Below, piece after piece: positions 11,641 through 22,548 of a stretch of 64,000 nt of DNA. The position numbers and the translations under genes were made by a program. The stretch spans positions 42,432,501 through 42,496,500 of the forward strand of contig CM075671.1 in the NCBI GenBank assembly GCA_037962975.1. The letters run 5' to 3'. The notes below the pieces were generated by a model. That model ran no database searches and was not told the DNA's origin. It saw only the letters and a program-made list of their open reading frames with translations. The DNA comes from Clitoria ternatea (lineage: Eukaryota; Streptophyta; Magnoliopsida; Fabales; Fabaceae). Every line of letters begins with the position of its first letter. Positions within the stretch are counted from its first letter, which is position 1.

Positions 11641-12848
11641 AAAGTGGATAAAAAATAAGGCACACAGGGAGAATCTCCTTCCAACTTAAATGGAGGATCA
11701 CAATAAGGAAAAACATGTTAGGAGAATATAAGTTCATGAATTCAGCGAAAGATTCACCCATAATGAAAGGAAAAATGCCTAGGCATGGAAAGTGCCTATG
11801 AAATCATGTATCTTGTATCTAAGGAATAAGTTCCACATGCTATAGTACGAAGCAATTGCAAGAAAAATGAAGTGAACATGTTTTAGTCATTTTTACAAAC
11901 ACTTGGTGGGCATATAATTTAGCAACAAGAGATTCATGAACAATCTTAACAAAATGACTCTAAATCAATCCATATTTTAGGCCCCCCAAACTACAATTTT
12001 CAATACCCTTTATGATTAGCAATGTATGATAATCAAAGCATTTCAACACCTTGAAACATAATTCAAACCAATCTTGGTGAACTACACCTAGAGGCAAAAG
12101 GCATTTCAAACATATCACATGTACCCATTCCATTTTAACTCATTAACACTAATAATACCATCATGTACAAGAGCAAAAGGATGTAAGTAACAATACCATG
12201 AAGGAGTAGTTATGAATGATTAATGACCAAGGACCCATGAACAACTTACACTTTGAACCAAAATTAAGAACAAAAAAATTGTCTTGAGCATTATAGCAAA
12301 CATTTGGTAGGCATAAGAAGAATGAACTATGAAATTCATGAACATGCAACACAAAGCCCTCCATTTTCACAATATGCACTCTACACATGAGTAATCACGA
12401 ATCAAATTTATTATATATGCTTCATGGAGTGTAAATCATGAAAAATAACCCATATGGGATTTTGGGGAAAAATGAAGAACATGATGAACATTATTATCTT
12501 GAATCAAAGATGTTATAGCATACCCACAAGAATTTTGAATCACCACAATCAAACAATAACACATACAATCCCTCACACATAATCAATTTAATCAAAACCC
12601 AAACTAGTAAAGGAAATGGAATGGGAGACTTACTTGATGAAAGAGAGAGAATAAAGTAATGTTGATGTGCTTATGAGTGAAGAAAATGAGAGGATTAGAA
12701 TAGGTTTCAAGAAGGTTTTGAAATGAGGGAAAAATTAAAGAGTAAAGGGAGTGTATCGTGGGAGAGAGAGAGTGGGTGAAAGAGTGGAAAAAACACGGGC
12801 GTGTGTGGTGCATTAAATAAAGGGAAAAATGAACATGCCTATCATGAT
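11641..12848. other. Spacer between pol and third ORF, non-coding
   Basis: No coding region is supported in this stretch. It separates the broken third ORF from the palindrome array and pol of the same minus-strand element. Small open frames show no conserved motif. Confidence 0.5.
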
Positions 12849-13284
12849 CCACGGCCAGTAGGAATTCCCATGGCCCGTGGATCTTGCTGGCCCTAGCCCA
12901 ACTTTTTTTGTTTTATTTTAATGTGTGGCACCTGTTGAGAACCCACGACCAGTGGGAAATCCCATGGCCCATGGAGTTCTCTGGCCCTTGACCTACAAAA
13001 ATGCATCTCTTACCTGTTTAGAACCCACCGCCAGTGGGATTTCCCACGGCCTGTGGAGTTCTCTGATTTGGATCCTCTAAAATAGTGCCTTTTACCTGTT
13101 GGAAACCCACTGCCAGTGGAACTTGCTGTCTGGCTCCTCCAAAATCCTGCATTTTAAATCCAAAAAATTAGTCAGAGAAATCCACGGCCAGTGGGAATTC
13201 CCACTGTCCGTGGAGTTTGTTGTATATGTTTTTCAATCAAAGTTAGAGGATTCCATTGCTACTGGATTTTTCCACTGGCAGTGG
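12849..13284 (+). repeat. Array of paired CCACNGGCCAGTGG-type palindromes
   Basis: Six modules, each carrying the 13-mer CCACGGCCAGTGG/CCACTGGCAGTGG or a near variant. Five modules hold two copies whose starts are exactly 19 bp apart: 12849/12868, 12943/12962, 13025/13044, 13182/13201, 13253/13272. One module (13107) has a single copy. Modules are 71-94 bp apart. The same motif pairs occur in the LTR at 19437-19600, tying this spacer to that LTR. Confidence 0.9.
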
Positions 13285-13710
13285 ATCTCACTATTTCTAA
13301 CACCTCAATCCTTAAATTATGCACCGGAACTTACTTTTATTTATGCAACTTACCTATGCCAACACATGTTTGCATCCAAAATGGCCTAATTAATATGTAA
13401 CAAAATAAAAGAAAAATAATTATGCAATACATTGGGATTATTCATCCTTATTTATTAATGAAAAACAAACATGCAACACACCAATTTAGACTTATTTACA
13501 TGAAACCAACAAACTTTATTTGAATGATAAGCAAAATATTTAAGGAATAACAAATGGGGTTACCTCCCTACAAGTGCTAATTTTAACGTCTTCAACCAGA
13601 CGTTTTGTACTGTTTGGATTTAAGAGTTCAATACCTCAAACAAGTCCAAGACATTTGCTTGTTGTATTGGCTCTCTTGTTAAATAGTTCTTAAGTCTTTG
13701 TCTGTTTACC
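13285..13710. other. Spacer downstream of integrase, non-coding
   Basis: No gene seen. It lies directly 3' of the integrase remnant on the minus strand and carries the pol stop region and a short AT-rich stretch. Confidence 0.5.
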
Positions 13711-14852
13711 TTAAACGAAATCAGACTTCTCACTCCATACCTCAACGGCTCTAAAGGGAAAAACCTTCATTACCTTAAATGGCCCCAACCACCGGGACCT
13801 CAGCTTACTAAGGAAAAGTTTCAACTGAGAGTTGAAGAGTAAGACCATATCACCTGGTTTGAAAAACCTCTGAAGGATGTGACGGTCATGCCATAGTTTA
13901 GTCTTTTCTTTGTAAATGCAGGCATTCTCATAAGCATCCAAACGGAGCTCTTCAAGCTCATTTAACTCTAATAGCCTGCGCTCACCTGCAACCTTATGAT
14001 CAAGATTAAGCATTTTAACTGCCCAAAAGGATTTATATTTAAGCTCTACAGGTAAATGGCAAGGCTTCCCATATACTAGCTTAAAAGGTGTGGTTCCAAT
14101 GGGAGTTTTATAAGCGGTTCGATACACCCATAAGGAATCGTCTAATTTAATAGACCAATCCTTACGGGATGTATTAACCACTTTCTAAAGAATATTTTTG
14201 ATCTCCCTATTAGATACCTCAACTTGGCCACTAGTTTGAGGGCGATAAGGTGTAGAAACCTCATGCCTCACTCCATACTTCTTGAGAAGGGTTTGAAAAG
14301 ATTTTTCAATAAAGTGTGACCCTCCATCATTGATTATACATCACGGGACCCCAAACCTTGGAAATATAATCTTTTTAAAAAGCTTTGTAACAGTCTTAAC
14401 ATCCGAATGAGGTGAAGCAATGGCTTCTACCCATTTAGACACATAGTCGACTGCTACCAAAATGAATTTATTTCCAAAGGATGCTGGGAATCATCCCATG
14501 AAGTCTACACCCTAAACATCAAAATGTTCAAGTCATATTTGAGGACATACTTATGAACGTCCTTAAAAATATATGGCCAGTAGAAACCCGCTTGCAAAAC
14601 CTTTGAAGCTGTTTTAGAGGTGCTCATGTGGCCTCCACAGGATAAGGAATGGCAATGGTCGAAGATTTTTCACACTTCTTCTTCTGGTACACATCTCCTT
14701 ATGATACCATCGGCACACTATTTGAAAAGGAGAGGCTCATCCCAATAATAGTACCTAACATCCATAAAAAACTTCTTTTTCTACTGAAAACCAAGGTCAG
14801 GAGGTATAATGCCACATTTAAGAAAATTAACAAACTCCACATACCAAGGCAC
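13711..14852 (-). pseudogene. Athila-type integrase remnant
   Basis: The minus strand encodes, in broken frames, a zinc-binding region (HCHSLSCGGH, then FYWPYIFKDV) with at least one cysteine lost. An integrase core follows, with AVDYVSKWVEAI and INDGGSHF, then RPQTSGQVEVSNREIK carrying the final catalytic glutamate. An open frame at 14181-13711 continues through DWSIKLDDSLWVYRTAYKTPIG to a C-terminal SRWLGPFKV motif. Integrase would insert the cDNA copy into the host chromosome. Stops occur at several points between 14850 and 14180, so the domain is dead. It belongs downstream of the RT/RNase H frame that ends at 14853. Confidence 0.85.
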
Positions 14853-16166
14853 TTATTGGACACTAAGACTCAGTAGTTGCTCATCTGGAAAAGATTCATT
14901 GATTAGAACAACATCACCTATCTCATCTTTTTCAAATGATAACCTAGATAAATTTTCTGCAACAAGATTCTCGGTACCCTTTTTATCTTTGATTTCTAAG
15001 TCAAATTCTTGCAAGATTAAGATCCACCTAATTAGCCTAGGCTTTGCTTCTTTTTTATGCAAAAGATACTTGATGGAAGAATGGTCAGTATATACAATAA
15101 CATGCGAGCCTAGCAAGTACGATCTAAACTTATCAAAAGTAAAAACAATAGCTAATAATTCTTTTTTAGTGGTAGCATAGTTTACATGAGCTTCATCAAG
15201 TGTACGACTAGCATAATGGATTACATGCAGCTTCTTATCCCTCCGTTGCCAAAGCACAACCCCTACTACGTGATCTCTAGCATCACACATCAACTCAAAT
15301 GGGAGTTCCCAATCAGGGGGTTGTACTATAGGAGCATAAATCAATGCTTGTTTAATCCTGCAAAAAGCCTCAAGACAAGATGAGTCAAAAATAAAAGGTA
15401 CATCCTTACCCAAAAGATTAGTCAGAGGCTTGGTGATCTTGCTAAAGTCTTTAATGAACCGCCGGTAAAACCCAACATGCCCAAGAAAGCTTTGAATGCC
15501 CTTTACATTGCTCGGTGGGGGCAATTTTTCAATCACTTCCACCTTGGCCTTATCCACCTCAATTCCTCTCTCAGACACCGAGTGTCCAAGAATTATGCCT
15601 TCTCTTACCATGAAGTGGCATTTCTCCCAGTTTAAGACCAAGTTGGTCTCCTCACAGCACTGGCATAAATTAGTCAAACAATTATCAAAATCCAAACCAT
15701 GCACAGAAAAGTCATCCATGAAAACTTCTATCACATTCTCAATCAAATTAGAGAAGATGGTCTGCATACACCTTTGAAAAGTCACAGGTGCATTACATAG
15801 GCCAAATGGCATTCTGCTATATGCATATATCCCATAAGGGCAAGTGAAGGTAGTTTTCTCTTGATCAGATGGATGGATGAGGATTTGATGAAAATCCAAG
15901 TACCCATCCAAATAAAAGAAATAATAGTGCTTAGCAAGCCTCTCAAGCATTTGATCAATGAAAGGAAGAGGGAAATGATCTTTCTTTGTGACACTATTTA
16001 ATTTTTTATAGTCAATACATATGCGCCACCAAGAAACTATCCTAGTAGGAATTAGTTCTTGTTTATCATTTTTCACAACAGTCATCCCTCCTTTTTTAGG
16101 CACCACATGAACTGGGCTAACCCACTTGCTACTAGCAATGGGATATATGACACCAGCATCAAGCAA
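14853..16166 (-). pseudogene. Athila-type reverse transcriptase and RNase H
   Basis: An open frame of 437 residues on the minus strand. It starts within RT: DAGVIYPIASSKWVSPVHVV, KDHFPLPFIDQMLERL and, near residue 150, the catalytic VFMDDFSV box. RNase H follows, with LPFELMCDA and VIVYTDHSSIKYLL, ending DLEIKDKKGTENLVAENLSRL. The FMDDFSV form and GFYRRFIKDFSKI are typical of the Athila branch of Ty3/gypsy. The enzyme would copy element RNA to DNA inside cytoplasmic particles. The frame lacks the start of RT and is isolated by stops from protease and integrase, so it is a fragment of a former gag-pol. The usual GYSGY motif is changed to GYLDF. Confidence 0.9.
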
Positions 16167-16669
16167 TTTTAATATTTCCTTCTTAGCTACCTTTTACATT
16201 TTTAGATTTAGTCTCCTAAGTGGTTCTACTGTGGGCCTACTCTCATCCTCTACAGTTATCCTATGCATGCAAAAAGAAGGGCTAATCCCCTTTATATCAT
16301 CCATTGTATAACCAATAACCTCCCTATACAACCTAAGTTATTTTAAAAGCTTCTCAGTTTCACATGGATTCAAGTCAGGATTTACAATGACAGGATATGT
16401 AGAGTTGGGTCCAAGAAATTCATACCTCAATAAAGCTGGTAAAGGCTTCAATTCAATAGTTGAGCTTACCTCTTTCTCACACATGACTTTAGTATCATGC
16501 TTAAATGAGACATTTTCTTCCAAACAATCTCATGTTCCTACAAGCTTAACTAATAAAACAGATTCAAGTGGATCCTTAGGAAGGGTTTCTTCCTTCACCA
16601 CTTGGTTAATAAAATCCACACAGCAAACATCATCAAAAAGTTTCTTTAAAGTATCTTTCAAACTAAAAT

Positions 16670-17011
16670 CTACCTTTTGGTCCCAACAGTTAGAGACAAT
16701 TTTCCATTTTTAACATCTATTACCACACCCGCGGTTGCCAAAAATGGCCTGCCTAGAATAATGGGGATCATAGAATCCTCATCCATTTCTAAAACAACAA
16801 AGTCAGCAGGAATGAAAAATTTACCTACTTTAATAGGTACATCTTCTAAAATACCTACAGGATATTTAACAGACCTATCCGTTAATTGCAATGACATCCT
16901 AGTAGGTTTAAGTTCACCCAGTCCCAAATTCTCAGCAATTGACAATGGCATTAAACTAACGCTAGCTCCTAAATCACATAGTGCTCTATCAATGGCCATG
17001 TCACCAATCAC
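16670..17011 (-). pseudogene. Athila-type aspartic protease remnant
   Basis: 113 residues on the minus strand. The motif LCDLGASVSLMPLSIAENLG carries the retroviral-type aspartic protease site (DLGA in this lineage). IPADFVVLEMD and IPIILGRPFLAT follow, the latter a standard second-half signature. The protease would cut the gag-pol precursor. It is followed downstream, in broken frames at about 16523-16338, by the linker to RT (KPLPALLRYEFLG). Upstream and downstream stops show that it is no longer part of a complete polyprotein. Confidence 0.85.
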
Positions 17012-17649
17012 ACAAGGGATAGAAAAACTACCTGGATCCTGAAGCTTGGGTGGTAGCTTCTTTTAGATTAGTGCACTGCACTCCCCAGTAAGTGCTACGA
17101 TCCCATCCTCCTCTAATTTCCTTTTATTGGATAAGATGTCCTTCAGGAACTTTGCATATGTCGGCATTTGCTACAAGGAATCTGTAAAAGAAATATTAAC
17201 ATAAAGCTTCTTAAGAACTTCAAAAAACTTACCAAATTGTTTATCAAGCTTGGCCTTAGCCAAGCGCTGAGAATGGAACTAGAGGCTGATATGGCTTCAC
17301 CTTGTCCTTCTTCCCACTCTGTTTCTCTTCTTCAATTTTGAGATGAGAGTGAGACTCTTCCCCCTTGTTCTCTTTCTTGGCTTCCTCTTCAGTCATCCTA
17401 ACTGGACCATCATAGTGTGTACTACTCCTAAGAGTGATAGCCATGGTGTAATTGGATGGTCTTGTTTCAGGCTTTCCAGGAAAAGGTTTCTAGTATTCTT
17501 GTTGAAGATGAAGCTTGTTGAGCAATTTGATTCTCTAGCATCTTCTTATGAGTGGCAAGAGAGTCAACCTTGGAGGTTAACTTCTTGATAGCATCAGAGA
17601 ACTCATCATTTTGCTTAATTTGGGTAGTCACAAATGTCTCTATCAAGGA

Positions 17650-18290
17650 TTCTAATTTTGATTTCTATGGAGCATAAGGTCCTTGTTGTGACCTGAAATT
17701 ATTCTGGTTGCCTTGATTTCCTTGGAATGGTATAGGTCTATATTGGAATCCTGGCGGGCCTTGCTGTTTGTAGTTATTCCTAAAATTTCCACCATAGCTC
17801 CCAATAGCATCCACTTGTTGCATTTTGGCCTTGGGACCTTGGGATACACCAAGTTGACAACCTGTTATTCTATGACCTGTAACCCCATACAACTCACACA
17901 CCATATTAGAAGCACTTGTTCCCAACTTATCAAATTTAATAGACAGTGCATCTACCTTAGCAGTAAGAAGGGAAATAGCATCTAAAGAATACTTACCTAG
18001 AGTTTTTTATGGTAAACTCCGTTCAGATGACTACTGGTATATGTTTTGTGCCACCTCTTCTATAAGATTGTACCCCTCCTTCATGTTCTTACTCATAAAG
18101 GCATTGGGTTATCAGGATTGTCCATTGGCTCTTTGGTATTTAAACTCGAAGCTTGTTGCTTACTTTATTCAAGGTGCTTCCGAAGTGCTCTGATCTTACG
18201 AAGGGTTCTTTCAATTTCTGGATCAAAAATGTGTTCAATGTTACGACTCCTTCGCATAAATGGAACTGCACAATCCACAAAAACATAACG
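17650..18290 (-). pseudogene. Athila-type gag remnant with internal deletion
   Basis: The minus strand carries an N-terminal gag segment near 18270-18180 (IEHIFDPEIERTLRKIRALR). A C-terminal gag segment follows from about 18085 downward (GYNLIEEVAQNIY, LTAKVDALSIKFDKLG). A zinc-knuckle-like stretch at 17898-17850 (CELYGVTGHRITGC) has its second cysteine replaced by tyrosine. The large capsid core expected between the N- and C-terminal segments is missing, so about 200 residues appear deleted. Gag would form the particle; this copy cannot. Several in-frame stops are also present. Confidence 0.75.
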
Positions 18291-18422
18291 AAACCCAAGT
18301 GTAATTCTGCAAAAAATAGAAATCAAAAACAGAAAAATTATGCAGAAAAAATAAAATAAAAATAAAGTAAAAAGTCTAGTCTAATCAAAAACACCATTTA
18401 GCCAATATTGGGGGAAACACAA

Positions 18423-18440
18423 TCCCCGGTAACGGCGCCA
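18423..18440 (-). other. Primer binding site, tRNA-Asp type (minus strand)
   Basis: On the minus strand the sequence reads TGGCGCCGTTACCGGGGA, six bases after the LTR end. It matches the tRNA-Asp type site used by Athila elements except for one base relative to the copy at 34199 (A for G). It fixes the LTR edge at 18447 and the minus orientation. Confidence 0.88.
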
Positions 18441-18446
18441 AAAACT

Positions 18447-19932
18447 TGATAGCCAATCGCAAGTGCACGGGGTATCGCGTAATGAAAAGTTATCGTTCCC
18501 ATAAGGATTGTGCCCAAGTACCGGTTTTATCAGCGATTCGATTATCTAGACCAATGATTTAGTTTCAATAGAAATTAAAATTGACTTCAGAATAAAAATG
18601 CCAATAGAAAACACAAAGCTATTCATGGTGAAAATCAAAGTACTTAATTAAAACCAATCGAGATTAGGTTCTTGGGAGTTAAAAGGTTCACATGACGTTA
18701 CCAAGTTTCAATACAATTCAATTTCCCATTTATGAAATCTCATTTCCTAAGTTAAGTTTTCAAAATTTAATTAGTGACTTTCTCTCAAAACCTCACTAAT
18801 ATACCTAATTATTGAAGAACCGCGTTCAATTCGTTAATTAGATCCCTTACGCTTTATGAAAACCCGGTTATCCCTCAAAGGGCTTTGTCTATTTTCATAA
18901 CCTAAATCCCTAGGTTCAATTTCATGTGATTCAAACCATATGCCAATCTTTCGATTACCCATACCATTTATAATCATCTACACTTATTTCTAAGCCTTGT
19001 AGAAGCATTAAACATCCATAAAATTGAATGAGAAACAATATTCATAATGGAAAAATAAAGAACATCTCAAGTTTGGTTTACAAACATGCTACCCCTAATC
19101 CCAAGAATGGAGTTTAGTTTTCCATAAGGAAGGTGATTATAATACCATAAATCCAAAATTCAATCTCAAACATGAAGGAAATCTTAATTACAAAACAAGG
19201 GTTTGTAAAAGAATTAGAGTTCTTACTTTTGGTCCTAATCCAATGCCCCAAAATCTGAAGATCCGATACTCTTCTTGTTGATTCTTGAAATCTTTCTCGA
19301 AAATCTCCTCCAAGAAGCTCTTAATTCTTACCCAAAACTATCTTGTCTCCCTCTATGTTTGTTCGCCCACGTTTTTGCCCTTTTTCCCTTTTAAAATTTT
19401 GTGAAAACTGAAGGTAACTGCTACAGCGTGTGAAATCCACTGGCAGTGGGAAAATCCACTGGCAGTGGATCGCACTGTGTGATACCCAAAATGCTTAAAA
19501 TTAAAAACTAGGCAAAAACCACTGGCAGTGGGAAAATCCATGGCCAGTGGGTTTTTTGGCAGGGATATCCACGGCCAGTGTTTTTTCCCACTGGTAGTGG
19601 TTTTCTCTGAACCTTGGCAAATATGTATTATGAGGGTGTTCTTGGGTTCCGCAGTACTTTCTTTGGTACGTTCTTCTTCCATTGTTAGGCTAGCTTCGAT
19701 CTTAGGTCCTCTACAAACTCAAGCTCTTCCCATTTGCATCATCCCATTCAAAATCTTCTAAATCCTTTTGCTAATAGATTTATCTCATGAAAGTTTCTAC
19801 AAAAGACAACTACCCAAGTAGCATGTGTGGAAATAGAAGAAATATCATGGTAATTAGAGAAAAATAAGATAAAAATAAACTAAAATTAAAACTAAATAGG
19901 CCCTAAAACTAATGCAAACTAAACTTCTATCA
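18447..19932 (-). repeat. 5' LTR of the minus-strand Athila-type element
   Basis: The inner edge (on the minus strand ...GGCTATCA) lies six bases from the PBS. The outer edge is placed at 19932 because the minus strand there starts TGATAGAAG, giving TG...CA ends and a length of 1,486 bp, near that of relatives. No second copy of this LTR is seen in the window, so the outer edge and target duplication are not proven. The LTR carries three pairs of the CCACTGGCAGTGG motif. Confidence 0.65.
19437..19600 (+). repeat. Paired CCACTGGCAGTGG palindromes in the LTR
   Basis: Three pairs at 19437/19456, 19519/19538 and 19569/19588. Every pair has a 19-bp start-to-start offset, the same as in the internal array at 12849-13284. 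Variants such as CCATGGCCAGTGG and CCACTGGTAGTGG occur. Confidence 0.9.
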
Positions 19933-19937
19933 CATAT

Positions 19938-21041
19938 ACATCAATTTCATGCATACTTTGCATCTATATAGTTCATTCATTATTTCAATCATCATCATCA
20001 CACTCTCATTCATATGACTTAACCATTCCCATCAAACATAACAAAGTATATAGCATATACATAATCAAGTCCTTCAACATGTTGGACTTCCACATACATC
20101 ATCACAATACACCATATGTATTTCTGTGTATTCATATTATTTATGTTGTCTTTAGGTATTTTCTTAACCAATCACAACCATCACCATATCTCAACACCTT
20201 TGGCATACCTCATTGTTATATGCAAATGCTCTTAGGCTAATGCATATGTACAACGAAGTAAATAACAATTGCGGATCCGACTATGGGAAGATAAACACTA
20301 AATTATGGGTCAAGCATGATCATATAACCATACCCCTACTCCAGTAGTAAAATGTGTACACTTATCATCAAATTGCTTGCATTACATTATATTTTACAAG
20401 TACCAAACCGCATCGCCCATATTGCAACACTTGGCCATTTACACCATGACCGTGGTAAACACCATAAACAACATAAAGTGTTGCGAGCCAACCATGATTC
20501 ATACTATGGCGGCTGTGATCCAAAGGACTACTAGAGACACCTACTCATCAAGAGTCACCCCCCACAAGGGTCAACCACATGCGACTCCCTATAGCCTTAC
20601 ATGGGCAGCTTTGTGACTTATACACCGAGTCATAAGGGAAAACAAAGATTTCTCATGCACAGAGCCGCCCTCCCACTAGGCCAACCAAGGAAATCCCCTA
20701 ATATTCCAAAACTAGAAGCTATGTAATATGCCATAGATACAATGCAAATGCCAATCATATGCATTTCTCACAACTATGCATCCTAAATCATGCCACTCAT
20801 CAACCACCATTTTCATTAATACCACCATAAGGTTTTTAATGGATTTATTATCACTAGTTATTGCTATTGTTCAAGTTTTAGTATGGTGTATTCAATAGTT
20901 CCTCATTATCACAATTCAAGCTTTCATCATTCACAATGACATCAGTCATCAACTATAATCATCAACCTTTCATTATCAATTAAGGCATGCTAATCATCCT
21001 CATCTATTCTCATTCAACATCAATAATAACCATTCCACATT
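19938..21041. other. Old LTR-like host segment, left part
   Basis: No gene supported. It appears to continue, after removal of the CACTA and SIRE-like insertions, into 26388-26481 and 49771-51390, where a TGTAACATCC-like LTR edge (one base changed) is read on the minus strand. It may be one decayed gypsy-type LTR of about 2.8 kb split by two later insertions. Confidence 0.4.
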
Positions 21042-21159
21042 CACTAGTGCAAAAATTGGATATAACAACGGGATATTATTCACGGGTAGAAGAGGATCAG
21101 TGATAAAAACATGTGCGGTGGCATTTTTGAAATTATAAGGTGAACGTTTTAATCAGAGA

Positions 21160-21585
21160 AAACTATATATCCACGGTTAACATCATAACCGTGAACGTAC
21201 CCATCAATATATATTCACGGTTGAGGAGTCAACCGTGGATATATAGTACCTGAAATATATATCGACGGTTGTGTTCACAACAGTGAATATATATTCCTGG
21301 GTACGATGACGGTTATGTTGTGAACCGTGGATATATATAGAAGTCAATATTCACGGTTGTATTTCCAACCGTGGATATATAGTTCAGGTTTTAGGGTTTA
21401 ATCACTGGGTACTGTATGTCCACAGTTGTTTCTTTAACTGTGATTATAGATTTCAATATATATCCACGGTTGGGATCATAACCGTGGATATATAGTTAAC
21501 ATTTATCCACGGTTGTTTGTTAAACCGTGAATATATGTGTAATATATTCACGGTTTCAAGGGGAACCGTGAATATACATCCTTTC
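21160..21585 (+). repeat. CACTA left subterminal inverted-pair array
   Basis: Nine units of the form CACGGTT, gap, AACCGTG, most flanked by ATAT and TATA. In every one the gap is 8 nt; one or two bases of the arms vary (for example GACGGTT, AACAGTG, CACAGTT). In En/Spm such subterminal repeats are bound by the element's accessory protein; here that is inference. Confidence 0.9.
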
Positions 21586-21599
21586 TGAAACTTCAAAAG

Positions 21600-22542
21600 C
21601 CGCGCCTTTCACTTTTTTTTCACTTTCTCTTCTTCTGCGCGTTGGTTGTCGTCTTCTCCATTCTCTCTGAGCTTCGTGCCCTGAGCTTCGTGCCCTTCTC
21701 TCTGTTCAGCATCTTCTTCCTTTCTTCATTCAGGTAGGTTCCCTGAACCCCCATTGTCATACGTGTTTGTCATTCGGTCACTTGCTGCTGAGAACCCTCT
21801 GTTCCCTGAACCCCTCATTAAAATGCGTATATAGTAGAAGCTGAACCAATGTTGCCTCTGTGTGTGTCTTTTCATTGTTAATGTTACCTCTGTATCTATA
21901 TTTGTTGGATGGCCTGCACGGAGGTCACCTGGCATAGGAGCAGCGATGAACACTTCTTCTTCCTCTGTTTGTTATTTTGTGTTGTTTATGAATGGTTCTG
22001 TTTTGTTAGGTCGTAAGTACATAATAATTTCATTGTTCAATTATTGATTCTTTCTCTGTTGGTACATAATAATTTGATTCCTTGTTTCCTGTGACACGAT
22101 AGTTATTGGTTCAAAAGCTTAAGTTATAGAGAAAATTACCAGGTTTAAACTCTGTTTATATATCACAGATAATCGATTTTGCAACAGTGAAAATTTATCA
22201 CCTATATATATTCTAGAAAATTAAGATGGAAGCCTTATATTCATAGGATAACTAGTTACATTAACAATCTTTGGATGAACCAACCTATTGATTTGTAGTT
22301 GTAAGTTTAAATTGGGTGTATGAACTTTAGAAATATTATAAGATACCTCTTTTGGTTAAAATGTACTCCCTAAATTAAAAAGTTCTAAATGGTTGAGATT
22401 ACTGTTCTCCTAGAACTTATATTGTTCTTCTTAAGTAGAATTTAATCTTGTTGGTGAGACATTGAATTACATGTTATATTAGTTATTCGTTGTTTTAAAT
22501 GTTATATTAAATATTTCACAGTTTTTTTCCTTGTTTGGACAG
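21600..22542 (+). promoter_or_regulatory. Probable promoter, 5' leader and 5' UTR intron of the CACTA gene
   Basis: A CT-rich leader-like stretch at about 21605-21735 contains a perfect direct duplication of GAGCTTCGTGCCCT (about 21668-21695). It ends at a splice-donor-like CAG/GTAGG at 21735. An acceptor-like TTGGACAG precedes the exon with the ATG. I infer one non-coding first exon and an intron of about 800 bp. No transcript evidence is available. Confidence 0.5.
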
Positions 22543-22548
22543 ATACTC

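Noticed and set aside
12849..13284. CCACTGGCAGTGG array as a CRISPR array
   Set aside because: Repeats are too short and too variable, spacers are similar to each other, and the array lies inside a gypsy element.
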